NCBI RefSeq assembly: GCF_013074385.2
Contig: NZ_JABEYA020000002.1
Span: forward strand, 372,001-436,000
DNA length: 64,000 nucleotides
Reading direction: 5' to 3'
From: Vibrio ostreicida
GTDB lineage: Bacteria > Pseudomonadota > Gammaproteobacteria > Enterobacterales > Vibrionaceae
The position numbers and the translations under genes were made by a program. The notes under the pieces were generated by a model. It worked only from the letters and a program-made list of their open reading frames with translations, was not told the origin of the DNA and searched no databases. Positions 19,815-28,732 of this stretch are shown piece by piece. The stretch's first letter is position 1. Every line of letters starts with the position of its first letter.

Positions 19815-21308
19815 TTATTGTTCCTCATAGGGCTGGCAAAATTGCTCAAGCCCTTGCCAAAGGACGGACTGAGAGTCATGAATAGCTTTGATATCGTGTA
19901 GGGCTTCCCGCCATAAATTGAGGCAAGAGTTTTGCCTGTCTGACGATGAGTAATGTTGCAACACCTGCTGCGCGGATAAAGTACTGGTCAAAGCCGATAA
20001 TGCTTTGAGGTGGTAACTCATTGAGCGTTGTTGCTCACCCATTACCCTGCTGACGTTCGACTTTAGCGTAAAGACCAAGGCATTGTCAGGGATTTCCTTG
20101 AAGTATTCACGTTGTAACATTCGTAAACTGCGCTCGATATCTCCGGAACGATAAGTGAGCAGGGCGAGGAGTACATGTAAATCTGTATGGGGAACCGGGG
20201 TTTGCTGTCTGACTTTTTTTAGCCAGGCGGTGAAATCTTCTGGAGACACATCCATAAACAGCAATTCTCGGGTATAGAAAAAGATATCGATATCCGAGTG
20301 AGAGCGTAACAAAACCTGATCCAGAACCTCTGGTGACATTGGCTTAAATGTCTCCTCGAAGCTTAATGTTGCTTGGTCGATGGTTTTTGGTAGTTCAAAA
20401 TATTCGCGAAGATCACCGTTAATTTGATTAACGGCCGTTGAGAGTTCGGTTGGCGCCATCGGGTAAACTTTTCGCCATGCGACGCGGGTCGATGCGGAGT
20501 AATAGAGCAGGCTTTCTAAGCTGAATGTCCCATTCGTATTAGTCCACAAGTTGAAATTGAGTGTGTAGTCTGAATCGAGTACGGCATCTGAACCGGGAAA
20601 GTGCTGATGCTCGCTTAAACTGTGCAAATAGTAAGACGGTGAAAGTTGGTTAGACAAATGAATATAGGGAAAGCGGCTTTGTGAGTACAACAGCAATGTC
20701 TTTAACGTCAGCGCGGTATCGGCAAGGCTTTGTTCTTCATAATTGACACTATCTAGTAACAGCCTGACCTGGGGAATGAACAGGGAACTATCTTGTTGTT
20801 TTATTTGGTAATGGAGCCAATTATGGTGAGCCAGTACACCACAAGCTATTAAAAGTGGGAACACGAGAAGCCAAACCCATCGATTCGAAACAAGAGGCTT
20901 GGTGTGAAATTGACTTATCTTAACAGCCTGTTGGTCTGTTTTTTGACTGCCTTTTTTTAGCTTGACACTACTTTCCGACAGAAAATAACCCCGTTTGGGG
21001 TAAGTGACGATGATTTTATTGGGGTCAGATTGTTTCGAATGCTGACGAAAAAGATTGCGTAGTAAGCTAATCCGATTGGTGACGACGTTATTTGAAATAT
21101 GCTGGCTTTCCCACACTGATTCGATAAAGGTCTCGATAGAGGTCGGTTCACCGACATTGGAAAGCAAAATTTCAAGTAGGGCCAAATTTCGGGGTTCTAG
21201 GGCAATGTCAACTTGATTGGAACGCAACACCTTATCCGTTGGACTGTACGTTAGATCGGCAATTGCAATGTCACATTGTGCTATTTTTGCTTGTTCTAGT
21301 ATGTTCAT
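19815..21308 (-). CDS. ToxR/CadC-like membrane-anchored transcriptional regulator
   Basis: 497 residues. An OmpR-type winged helix (about 15-112) includes LEPRNLALLEILLSN, VWESQHISNNVVTNRISLLR and IIVTYPKRGYFLSES. One membrane span (about 143-161, WVWLLVFPLLIACGVL) follows, then a large periplasmic domain of about 330 residues without recognisable repeats. This is the ToxR/CadC architecture, in which a periplasmic signal controls DNA binding without phosphorylation. The signal and targets are unknown; the next gene downstream of its promoter side is a small outer-membrane barrel in the same orientation. It is not ToxR itself, which lies 5 kb away. Confidence 0.85.
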   Translation of the reverse strand: MNILEQAKIAQCDIAIADLTYSPTDKVLRSNQVDIALEPRNLALLEILLSNVGEPTSIETFIESVWESQHISNNVVTNRISLLRNLFRQHSKQSDPNKIIVTYPKRGYFLSESSVKLKKGSQKTDQQAVKISQFHTKPLVSNRWVWLLVFPLLIACGVLAHHNWLHYQIKQQDSSLFIPQVRLLLDSVNYEEQSLADTALTLKTLLLYSQSRFPYIHLSNQLSPSYYLHSLSEHQHFPGSDAVLDSDYTLNFNLWTNTNGTFSLESLLYYSASTRVAWRKVYPMAPTELSTAVNQINGDLREYFELPKTIDQATLSFEETFKPMSPEVLDQVLLRSHSDIDIFFYTRELLFMDVSPEDFTAWLKKVRQQTPVPHTDLHVLLALLTYRSGDIERSLRMLQREYFKEIPDNALVFTLKSNVSRVMGEQQRSMSYHLKALSALTSTLSAQQVLQHYSSSDRQNSCLNLWREALHDIKAIHDSQSVLWQGLEQFCQPYEEQ

Positions 21309-21440
21309 GCTGCTCTAATCACGGACAAGATCACGAGGAAAGCCGAACATTGTACCGAAGATGAGCGTTGCTGGTAAATGTCTTTTTTAAATGACTTGTC
21401 TCAAAAATAAGAATTCGACAGGGCAGATAGATGAAAGTGA

Positions 21441-21467
21441 TAAAAATGGGCACAAGAACTGCGCCCA
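21441..21467 (-). terminator. Terminator of the outer-membrane barrel gene
   Basis: On the minus strand TGGGCGCA pairs with TGTGCCCA (one G-U) and is followed by TTTTTATC, 10 bases after the stop codon. Confidence 0.8.
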
Positions 21468-21477
21468 AGAGAATTTT

Positions 21478-22077
21478 TTAGAATGCGTAGCTTGCATTCA
21501 GGTAAGCGGTATTGGAGGCTTTGAACTTGGCCTCAGTGCCTTCGAATTTAAACTCATTGTCGTGGAAATAACTGTAACGATAGCCTAGCTCCATACTAAA
21601 TTGCTTAGTAAAGTGATAGCCCGCACCTAAAATGACACCAGACGCCAGAACCGAATTTGAATCGTTGATATGGCGGCCAGTTTTTGTTCCTGAGATTTCA
21701 AATTTACTGTTGTGTAAACCAATATTGGTGCCAGCCAATAAATAAAAGTTATTAGAGACGTTGAATAGGTAGTCAGCACCGATACCTAACTCGTAGCTTG
21801 ATATCGCAAACTTAATATTATCGCGAATATATTCTACGCTGGTTTCCCCGCCTGTTTGAACATAGCCATATGCTCTTAGGTTATCGCTAAAGTAGTGGCC
21901 GCCTTTTAAGCTGATAAATCCTGTGTTTCTCATATCGTTAACAACAGTACGAGCACCATCCGTTGCCGACACGTCATATGAGCCGTTACCGATTTCCAGT
22001 GCGACATAGTTTTGGCCAGCCAATGAAGGCAAAGAGATTAAGGCAGTACTTGCTGCCAATAGAATTGCTTTATTCAT
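21478..22077 (-). CDS. Small outer-membrane beta-barrel protein
   Basis: 199 residues. A signal peptide (about 1-20, MNKAILLAASTALISLPSLA, cleaved before GQNYV) is followed by alternating hydrophobic/polar strands: YVALEIGNGSYDV, GFISLKGGHYF, YELGIGADYLF, FYLLAGTNIGL, FSMELGYRYSYF. It ends in YLNASYAF with the C-terminal phenylalanine typical of outer-membrane barrels. The size and strand count suggest an eight-stranded barrel of the OmpA-N/OmpX type. Its specific function is unknown. It is a possible target of the neighbouring ToxR-like regulator, by position only. Confidence 0.8.
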   Translation of the reverse strand: MNKAILLAASTALISLPSLAGQNYVALEIGNGSYDVSATDGARTVVNDMRNTGFISLKGGHYFSDNLRAYGYVQTGGETSVEYIRDNIKFAISSYELGIGADYLFNVSNNFYLLAGTNIGLHNSKFEISGTKTGRHINDSNSVLASGVILGAGYHFTKQFSMELGYRYSYFHDNEFKFEGTEAKFKASNTAYLNASYAF

Positions 22078-22339
22078 AAATATTAGCTTTTAAATGTTAG
22101 TGGAACAGAAAAAGCAAGCCTATCCCTACTCCGTGATTACGGGGGTGAGAGAGGAAAAGGCGTGCTCATAGATTGTCCGCTACGCTAGCTTTGAGAATGA
22201 ATATTCGCTAATAATATAAATAAAAATATTTAAATTTGTTTGAATTTTATATATAAACCTTTGTTTTTATTTGATTATTAACTAATCTTTACTTTGATTT
22301 AATCAAGCCGTGAGAAAAGTTAATGACCAACATAAAAAG

Positions 22340-22786
22340 TTAAAACTTTCCTTTTGGGTAGGTTCGATACTCAAACGCTTGGTGTTTTTCATTAAAAGCA
22401 TAGACAGAATAGGCGTCATTTTTCTTGCCGTACTCCATACCGGGCGAGCCCATCGGCATTCCCGGTACGGCGAGGCCTTTGGCATCTTTGGGTGGATTCG
22501 CTAAAAAAGCCTTGATATCTTGGGCAGGAACATGGCCTTCAAACACATAACCGTTGATTTCCGCTGTGTGGCAAGAGCTTAATTCTGGAGTGATACCCAA
22601 TTTTTGTTTAATCGGAGCCATGTCCTGATGCAGTTCTTCTTCAACAGTGAATCCAGCGTCCCGCATGTGTTTACTCCATTCACTGCAACAGCCGCAATAT
22701 GGGGATTTATGGTTTAATACCTCATTTGCCAAAGCGTGGCTGGAAACCAATGCCAGCGACAAGAAGGGAAGCAGTTTTGTTTTCAT
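22340..22786 (-). CDS. DUF411 periplasmic metal-binding protein
   Basis: 148 residues. Signal peptide MKTKLLPFLSLALVSSHALA, then the DUF411 domain with NHKSPYCGCCSEWSKHM (CxCC, candidate copper ligands), SSCHTAEINGYVFEGHVPA, and the C-terminal GLAVPGMPMGSPGM methionine-rich stretch. Members of this family are often next to copper-export genes. Here it starts 18 bases after the copA stop on the same strand and shares the CueR-type promoter. I infer periplasmic copper binding. GAGA precedes the ATG. Confidence 0.88.
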   Translation of the reverse strand: MKTKLLPFLSLALVSSHALANEVLNHKSPYCGCCSEWSKHMRDAGFTVEEELHQDMAPIKQKLGITPELSSCHTAEINGYVFEGHVPAQDIKAFLANPPKDAKGLAVPGMPMGSPGMEYGKKNDAYSVYAFNEKHQAFEYRTYPKGKF

Positions 22787-22804
22787 AGAGATCTCTCATT
22801 TTGA

Positions 22805-25492
22805 TTATGATGGTTTAAATAATCTTAAGCGGTTAGCGTTACTGACCACAGTAATCGACGAAAGGGCCATTGCTGCCCCTGCCACTACTGGGCTGAGCAA
22901 AAAGCCAAAACTTGGGTACAATATTCCAGCGGCAATCGGGATACCTAGTGAGTTGTACAAAAAGGCGCCGAAAAGGTTCTGCTTCATATTGAGAACAGTG
23001 GCTTTCGACAGTTCTATCGCTTTCACCACCGCAAGCGGTGATGAATTGAGCAGAGTCATTTGGGCACTTTCGATGGCGACATCGCTGCCGCTGCCCATTG
23101 CGATGCCAATATCGGCTTGCGCTAACGCGGGGGCATCATTGACGCCATCCCCTATCATGGCAACGTGATGACCTGATGTTTGCAGCGCTTTGATGTGACC
23201 CGCTTTTTGATCCGGTAGCACTTGAGCGATCACTTGCTCAATACCGAGCTGTTTTGCAATTGACTCTGCAACATGGCGGTGATCACCACTGAGCATGACA
23301 GGGGTTACTTTGGCGGCAATGAGCGCTTCAACAGCAGCCTTTGCATCAGGTTTAATCGGGTCAGAAATTGCAATCAAGCCGATAACTTGAAGCTGTTGGA
23401 CGACAATTACAGGCGTCCAAACGTGGCGAGAACACCGATCTAAGTCTGCTTGTAGGGCGCTAAGATCCCAACCTTGCTGCAGCGCATAAGGTAATGAAAC
23501 TACGCCAATTTCTTGTTGTTGATGGTAGCCAAAGACGCCAATCCCCCTTTGGTTCCTGAACCCTTCAATTGCATACAGTACCTGTTGAGTTTTTTGAGAA
23601 TGGCGTACGATGGCTTTGGCCAGAGGGTGCTCGGAACCCTGTTCAAGGCTGGCCGCAAGAACCAGTAATTGCTCCTCATTGCCGTTGGAGGCAAACAGAT
23701 GTTGAACGTCGGGTTTGCCTTGAGTCAGTGTGCCGGTTTTGTCAAACACAACGGTATCTACCTTGCTGGCAGATTGCAGCACATCCGCATCTTTAATTAA
23801 AATACCCATTTCCGCGGCTTTACCTATTCCGACGGTAACTGACAGAGGCGTTGCTAACCCTAACGCGCAGGGGCAGGCGATAATCAATACCGTTGTGGCA
23901 ACTACCAGCATGTAGCTTGCCCTTGGCTCCGGACCGACCATAAACCACACTGCGGCAGCAAGGAGTGCGATTGCCACGACGACAGGGACAAAGACGGATG
24001 AAATTTGGTCGGCCAGTTTGGCGATTGCTGGTTTACTGCTTTGGGCCTCTCTCACCATCGTAATGATCCGAGACAGCATGGTATTGCTACCGACACTTGT
24101 TGCTTGGATCATTAGGCTTCCATCTTGATTGAGGGTGCCCGCTGATACGGTGTCCCCGCTTTGTTTGAATACTGGGATGGCCTCTCCTGTCAGCATAGAC
24201 TCGTCAATATAGGACTCACCGGAGACGACTTGCCCATCGACCGGGGCTTTTTCACCGGGTTTGATCCGCAAATGCATACCATTGACGATTTGGCTTATAG
24301 TGATGGTTTTATCACCTTGAGGGGTGACCTGCGTTGCCTCATTGGGTTGCAGGTTAACCAATGCCTGCAGGGAGCGGGTCGTCTTGGCTTTGGCTTTGGC
24401 TTCGATATAGTGGCCAAGTGAAATTAGGCCAACAATCATGGCACTGGCTTCAAAGTAGACGTGTCGAGAGGCCGCCGGAAACCAGTGCGGAAAAATCACG
24501 ACTAACATCGAATACAGCCAAGCCGCTCCGGTTCCTAAGGCGACAAGCGTATCCATGGTTGCGCGTCGATGGATAAGCGCTTTCCATGCGTTAAGATAAA
24601 AATGTTGACCTGCCGTAGCGAGCAGCCACAAACAAAGTATACCAATGACGGCCCATCCCAGTTGGTTCTGGCTGGTGCTGATCATCATGTTGCCGCCCAA
24701 CAGCCCCCAAAGCATTAAGGGGATACCGATGACCATCCCAGCAACGGCACTGCGTTTATGGTGCGATTGCAGTGCACTTTGCTGGGCCAGTTGCTGTGCT
24801 GGTAAATGGGTGGGATCGTCAATGATTTCGGCTTGGTACCCGGCTTCTTCAACGGCGGCAGTGATTGCATTGAGCGTGGTAGAATTATTAATGTTGGTAA
24901 AAACAAGAGCACGTTGTTCTGCAAGGTTGACTTGAGCACGTGCGACCTGCTGAACCTTGGTCAGGGCACGCTCAACCGACGCAACGCAGCTCGCGCAGGT
25001 CATGCCAGTGATCAATAAGTGGATAGAGCTTGCCGACTCGCCCGACATATCTTCTTGATGCTCTGGCGTTGCTAGGTCCCCCTCGGTGCGAACAGCAGAC
25101 GTTACAGAAGAAGGGGAATTGGCTTGATAGCCCAGTGAGGCGACCATGTCCTCTATATTTTTTTGGCTCAATAATGTGGACAGCGATAACGTCGTTGTTG
25201 AAACATCAATCTCATCAATCAGTGAATTCGATTCAAGGAGGGATCTCAGTTTTGCGACACAACGGCCGCAGTTGAGTCCAGACAAGTTAAAGTGATATTG
25301 ATGCCCAGCTTGATAACCTAATGAACGAATCGACGTCGCCAATGCGTTGAAATCACTGTCACTTTCAAGGAGTAGGTGCTGGGGTGATATTTCCTGAATG
25401 ACGACCTGATGCTCAGAGACAAGCGCTTGCTTGACCTTTTCGACGCAGCCCATGCAATGTAGGCCTGCTAGTGGGATAGTAAACTGGTGCAT
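22805..25492 (-). CDS. copA: Copper-exporting P1B-type ATPase CopA
   Basis: 895 residues. Three N-terminal heavy-metal-associated domains carry GLHCMGC, GLNCGRC and GMTCASC. Then come eight membrane segments with the CPC ion-binding motif (ACPCALGLATP), the TGEAIP actuator motif, the phosphorylated DKTGT, and the GDGVNDAPALA hinge. Three HMA domains is one more than in E. coli CopA; the second one (GRC) is atypical. It pumps Cu+ from cytoplasm to periplasm. I chose the ATG at 25492 behind GAGG; the frame extends to a TTG at 25510 that would overlap that site. Confidence 0.96.
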   Translation of the reverse strand: MHQFTIPLAGLHCMGCVEKVKQALVSEHQVVIQEISPQHLLLESDSDFNALATSIRSLGYQAGHQYHFNLSGLNCGRCVAKLRSLLESNSLIDEIDVSTTTLSLSTLLSQKNIEDMVASLGYQANSPSSVTSAVRTEGDLATPEHQEDMSGESASSIHLLITGMTCASCVASVERALTKVQQVARAQVNLAEQRALVFTNINNSTTLNAITAAVEEAGYQAEIIDDPTHLPAQQLAQQSALQSHHKRSAVAGMVIGIPLMLWGLLGGNMMISTSQNQLGWAVIGILCLWLLATAGQHFYLNAWKALIHRRATMDTLVALGTGAAWLYSMLVVIFPHWFPAASRHVYFEASAMIVGLISLGHYIEAKAKAKTTRSLQALVNLQPNEATQVTPQGDKTITISQIVNGMHLRIKPGEKAPVDGQVVSGESYIDESMLTGEAIPVFKQSGDTVSAGTLNQDGSLMIQATSVGSNTMLSRIITMVREAQSSKPAIAKLADQISSVFVPVVVAIALLAAAVWFMVGPEPRASYMLVVATTVLIIACPCALGLATPLSVTVGIGKAAEMGILIKDADVLQSASKVDTVVFDKTGTLTQGKPDVQHLFASNGNEEQLLVLAASLEQGSEHPLAKAIVRHSQKTQQVLYAIEGFRNQRGIGVFGYHQQQEIGVVSLPYALQQGWDLSALQADLDRCSRHVWTPVIVVQQLQVIGLIAISDPIKPDAKAAVEALIAAKVTPVMLSGDHRHVAESIAKQLGIEQVIAQVLPDQKAGHIKALQTSGHHVAMIGDGVNDAPALAQADIGIAMGSGSDVAIESAQMTLLNSSPLAVVKAIELSKATVLNMKQNLFGAFLYNSLGIPIAAGILYPSFGFLLSPVVAGAAMALSSITVVSNANRLRLFKPS

Positions 25493-25523
25493 TACTGGTA
25501 ACCTCGACAATGATTTGTTGTTG

Positions 25524-25554
25524 AGGATAAACCTTGCCTTTGGGGTAAAGTCAA
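25524..25554 (-). promoter_or_regulatory. CueR-type copper promoter of copA
   Basis: On the minus strand TTGACT and TATCCT are separated by 19 bases, the overlong spacer of MerR-family promoters. The spacer holds an interrupted palindrome (25531-25551) starting ACTTTACC and ending GGCAAGGT, close to the known CueR operators. cueR itself is not in this window. Confidence 0.8.
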
Positions 25555-25740
25555 GGGGGGGAAGAAAATCAAGGGTATCATGGTGTTGTTTGGGGTATGT
25601 TGACTGACTGGGCTTGCCCCTCTAAAGAATCCGCATTTAAACGAACACAAGCATTGTAGATTTACCTTAGAGTGCTAAAATAACGCGCAATTTTCAGCAC
25701 CCGCTGGCGGTGCGAACATCAGACAATCAAGGTATTTTTC

Positions 25741-27168
25741 ATGACGGTTAAAACTCGCTTTGCGCCTAGTCCTACTGGCTATTTGCACGTAGGCGGTGCT
25801 CGCACAGCTCTTTACTCCTGGTTATATGCAAAGAATCAGGGTGGTGAATTTGTTCTGCGTATCGAAGACACAGATCTGGAACGTAATTCTCAAGAGGCCG
25901 TCGATGCCATTCTGGAAGGAATGCATTGGATGGGATTGGAATGGGATGAAGGGCCTTATTTTCAGTCTAAGCGATTCGATCGTTACAACGAAATGGTCGA
26001 CAAACTGTTGGCGGCTGACAAAGCTTACCCATGCTACGCATCAAAAGAGCTTTTGGAAGAGATTCGCGCGGAGCAGGAAGCCAATAAAGAGATGCCACGT
26101 TATGATGCCAACCATCCCAAGGTGGTCGCGGCTAACCAAGCGGCTAAGCAGGGCGATCCTTGTGTGATTCGTTTCCGTAACCCTAAGCAAGGCAGCGTGG
26201 TTTTTGATGATCAAATTCGCGGCCGCATCGAGATAAGCAATGACCAGTTGGATGACTTGATCATTCGCCGTACAGACGGTGCCCCTACTTATAACTTTGT
26301 GGTTGTCGTGGACGACTGGGATATGGGCATCACGCACGTTGTTCGTGGTGAAGACCACATCAATAATACGCCGCGTCAAATCAACATTTATGAAGCCTTG
26401 GGTGCGCCTGTACCCACGTTTGCCCATTGTGCCATGATTTTGGGTGATGATGGCGCCAAACTTTCAAAGCGCCATGGTGCGGTGTCTGTGATGCAGTATC
26501 GCGATGAGGGCTACTTGCCGAATGCCTTGAACAACTACTTGGTTCGCCTGGGTTGGTCACATGGAGATCAAGAGATTTTCTCTCAAGATGAGATGATCAA
26601 GCTGTTCAGTTTAGATGCGATTTCTAAATCGGCCTCTGCATTTAACACCGAGAAGCTTTTGTGGCTTAACAACCACTACATCAAAACATCAAGCCCTGAA
26701 TACGTTGCTCAGTATCTGCAATGGCATCTTGACAACCAGAAGCTCGATACGTCGAACGGCCCTGCAATCACGGACGTGATTCAACTGGTGGGCGAACGCT
26801 GCAATACTTTAGTTGAATTGGCAGAGCAGATTCGTTATTTCTATGAAGATTTTTCAGAGTTTGAAGCGGGCGCGGCGAAAAAGCACTTACGTGGTGTCGC
26901 CAGAGAGCCGTTGGAGCAGGCACTAGCGAACGTGGAAGCACTGAACGATTGGCAAACGGCCAGCATCAAGAAGGATGTCATTGGCGCCGTTTGTGAACAG
27001 CTCGACATCGGCATGGGAAAAATTGGTATGCCGCTGCGCGTTGCTGTCACGGGAGGAGGGCAGTCACCTTCTGTGGATGCCGTGATGGAATTGGTTGGTA
27101 AAGATCGCGTCGTGGCGCGTATCAAACAAGCGCTGGCGTTTATCACTGAGCGTGAAGCGAACGCGTAA
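25741..27168 (+). CDS. gltX: Glutamyl-tRNA synthetase
   Basis: 475 residues, as expected for a bacterial GluRS. Class I signatures: [19 protein letters not shown] at the start (HVGG is the HIGH motif) and [11 protein letters not shown] (KLSKR, ATP loop, about residue 240). The catalytic core is followed by an all-helical anticodon-binding domain. It charges tRNA-Glu in the cytoplasm and so supplies both protein and tetrapyrrole synthesis. Monocistronic: it has its own upstream region and a strong terminator. Confidence 0.98.
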   Translation: MTVKTRFAPSPTGYLHVGGARTALYSWLYAKNQGGEFVLRIEDTDLERNSQEAVDAILEGMHWMGLEWDEGPYFQSKRFDRYNEMVDKLLAADKAYPCYASKELLEEIRAEQEANKEMPRYDANHPKVVAANQAAKQGDPCVIRFRNPKQGSVVFDDQIRGRIEISNDQLDDLIIRRTDGAPTYNFVVVVDDWDMGITHVVRGEDHINNTPRQINIYEALGAPVPTFAHCAMILGDDGAKLSKRHGAVSVMQYRDEGYLPNALNNYLVRLGWSHGDQEIFSQDEMIKLFSLDAISKSASAFNTEKLLWLNNHYIKTSSPEYVAQYLQWHLDNQKLDTSNGPAITDVIQLVGERCNTLVELAEQIRYFYEDFSEFEAGAAKKHLRGVAREPLEQALANVEALNDWQTASIKKDVIGAVCEQLDIGMGKIGMPLRVAVTGGGQSPSVDAVMELVGKDRVVARIKQALAFITEREANA

Positions 27169-27186
27169 CACCTCTTCTTTAGAACA

Positions 27187-27217
27187 ACCGCAGTGCAGGT
27201 CACACTGCGGTTTTTTT
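27187..27217 (+). terminator. Rho-independent terminator of gltX
   Basis: ACCGCAGTG / CACTGCGGT with a 7-base loop and T7, immediately after gltX and before the convergent gene. Confidence 0.93.
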
Positions 27218-27222
27218 GTGCT

Positions 27223-27729
27223 CTATTTTAAGGCTATGCTGTTCAAGCGCCCCATAAATTCCAAGATTTCCAAATTGTCTTTATTGGCTTCCAACAACGC
27301 TTTCTTTGTTTTGGTATAAGCCGCGAGGCGGCCGTGTTTTTTGATCGAGCAAACCACGCTATTATAATGCAGTTTGCCTTCTTTGTCGTAGTGCCGCCAT
27401 GCCGCGATATAGCACTCGTCTTTGGCCCTAGGATCGGATTTTGTCGGCCTAGGCTTAAAAATGACTTTCGGTTCAACAGAATGGGGTAGCCGGGTCATCA
27501 GGTATGGATCCTTTAAGAGCTTACGCCAGAACTTTCCCCACATCGCACTGCCAAGTTCATTTCGTAACTTGATTGCTTTCTTTAACCCCTTTTCCTCGCC
27601 AATACGCACGTAGCCGACCGAGCGATGCAGTACGGTATCGTCAGGGGTATGTATGTGTATCTTGTACGCAGTTTTCGCTTTAGAGATAAAGCGGTGGCCT
27701 GTGTTAGTGGTCAAGTTACTCTTCGTCAT
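27223..27729 (-). CDS. Uncharacterised basic protein with AP2-like segments
   Basis: 168 residues, rich in Lys/Arg. Not firmly recognised. The segments GYVRIGEEKGLKKAIKLRNEL (in two parts) and YIAAWRHYDKEGKLHYNSVV with SIKKHGRLAAYTKTKKALLEA follow the spacing of AP2-type three-strand-plus-helix DNA-binding units: an aromatic strand, a GK turn, another strand, then an Ala-rich helix. A DNA-binding role is therefore possible, but this is only a pattern impression. It is convergent with gltX and has a weak ribosome-binding site. No integrase or transposase motifs are seen. Confidence 0.6.
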   Translation of the reverse strand: MTKSNLTTNTGHRFISKAKTAYKIHIHTPDDTVLHRSVGYVRIGEEKGLKKAIKLRNELGSAMWGKFWRKLLKDPYLMTRLPHSVEPKVIFKPRPTKSDPRAKDECYIAAWRHYDKEGKLHYNSVVCSIKKHGRLAAYTKTKKALLEANKDNLEILEFMGRLNSIALK

Positions 27730-27953
27730 TATCTTTTATGAACAGTTTTGTTAATAACTATTTTAGTTGAATGTCGACAAATGGTGAAGGCTTGTTTTAC
27801 AAACAGACGGCATACGGTATGAATTGGGAGAAGCTTAAACGGCAATGTTTACTTGAATAGCAATGACATCGGCTGACATTCTCTTACCTAAGTTCGACAT
27901 GATTGTTTAATAAAACACCGTACATTTGTTCTTGTTTTCTATGAATTGTTCGA

Positions 27954-28352
27954 GTGATAACGAAGTTGAAACTATTTTTTACGCTTTTACTGTCTGTTGG
28001 TTTAGTGGCATGTGCCTACAATCAGCAGCCTATTGTTGATATGCAGGGTGTTGATGAAGAGCAATACCAGCAGGATTTTAACGACTGTCAGGGTTACGCA
28101 GATCGGGTTGATAAAGGAGAGGCAGCGAAAACGGGCGCAGCGAATAGTGCGGTGACAGGCGCGGTGATTGGTGCTGTCGTGGGGGTGATCGAAGATGGCG
28201 TGGGTGGTGCTGTTGTTGGATCTGCAGCTGGTGGTGCTGTCGGCGCGGGGGCGGGTGCTCTTGGCGGTGTCAGTGAATCTACTCAAGTGCAATCTTTGGT
28301 GCTACGTCAATGCCTAGCAAAAAAAGGTTATACCGTTTACGACCTGCAATAA
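27954..28352 (+). CDS. Glycine-zipper lipoprotein
   Basis: 132 residues. The signal peptide ends in LLLSVGLVACAYNQ, with a lipobox cysteine near residue 20. A polar segment (DFNDCQGYADRV) is followed by a glycine-zipper stretch (about 63-105, with repeats such as GAVIGAVVGV and GAAGGAVGAGAGAL) of the type that inserts into or packs against membranes. Two further cysteines could form a disulfide. The start appears to be GTG at 27954 with little ribosome-binding sequence; TTG at 27966 is an alternative. Function unknown. It precedes dgkA-eptA on the same strand, 16 bases away, so it may be co-transcribed. Confidence 0.7.
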   Translation: MITKLKLFFTLLLSVGLVACAYNQQPIVDMQGVDEEQYQQDFNDCQGYADRVDKGEAAKTGAANSAVTGAVIGAVVGVIEDGVGGAVVGSAAGGAVGAGAGALGGVSESTQVQSLVLRQCLAKKGYTVYDLQ

Positions 28353-28368
28353 CTCTCAACAGAGACCG

Positions 28369-28731
28369 ATGATGAAACCCGGAAAAAGAGGACTTAAACG
28401 CATACTGTATGCTGTGCGCTACTCGCTTAAAGGACTTAAAGCAGGTTGGTGCCATGAGGCAGCGTTTCGACAAGAAATCGTAATGTCGGTGGTGCTATCG
28501 ATTGTTGCCTTTTTTCTGCCTGTGACTCATATGGAGCGAACAATGATGGTTGCCAGCCTTTGGCTGATCGTGATTGTTGAACTGATCAATTCCGCTGTTG
28601 AAGCAACGGTTGATAGGATTGGTGATGAATGGCACCCACTCAGTGGTCGCGCAAAAGATCTTGGTTCCTCAGCCGTTATGGTGTCGTTTTTACTTGCCGT
28701 GTTTGTTTGGCTTTCTATTTTGATTAAATGA
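28369..28731 (+). CDS. dgkA: Diacylglycerol kinase DgkA
   Basis: 120 residues with three membrane helices. It contains the DgkA signatures GWCHEAAFRQE and VELINSAVEATVDRIGDE, and then LSGRAKDLGSSAV; the active-site glutamates lie in this region. It phosphorylates diacylglycerol at the inner membrane. It sits one base before eptA: transfer of phosphoethanolamine from phosphatidylethanolamine releases diacylglycerol, which DgkA then recycles, so the pairing makes biochemical sense. Two adjacent ATG codons (28369, 28372) could both start the protein. Confidence 0.95.
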   Translation: MMKPGKRGLKRILYAVRYSLKGLKAGWCHEAAFRQEIVMSVVLSIVAFFLPVTHMERTMMVASLWLIVIVELINSAVEATVDRIGDEWHPLSGRAKDLGSSAVMVSFLLAVFVWLSILIK

Positions 28732-28732
28732 T

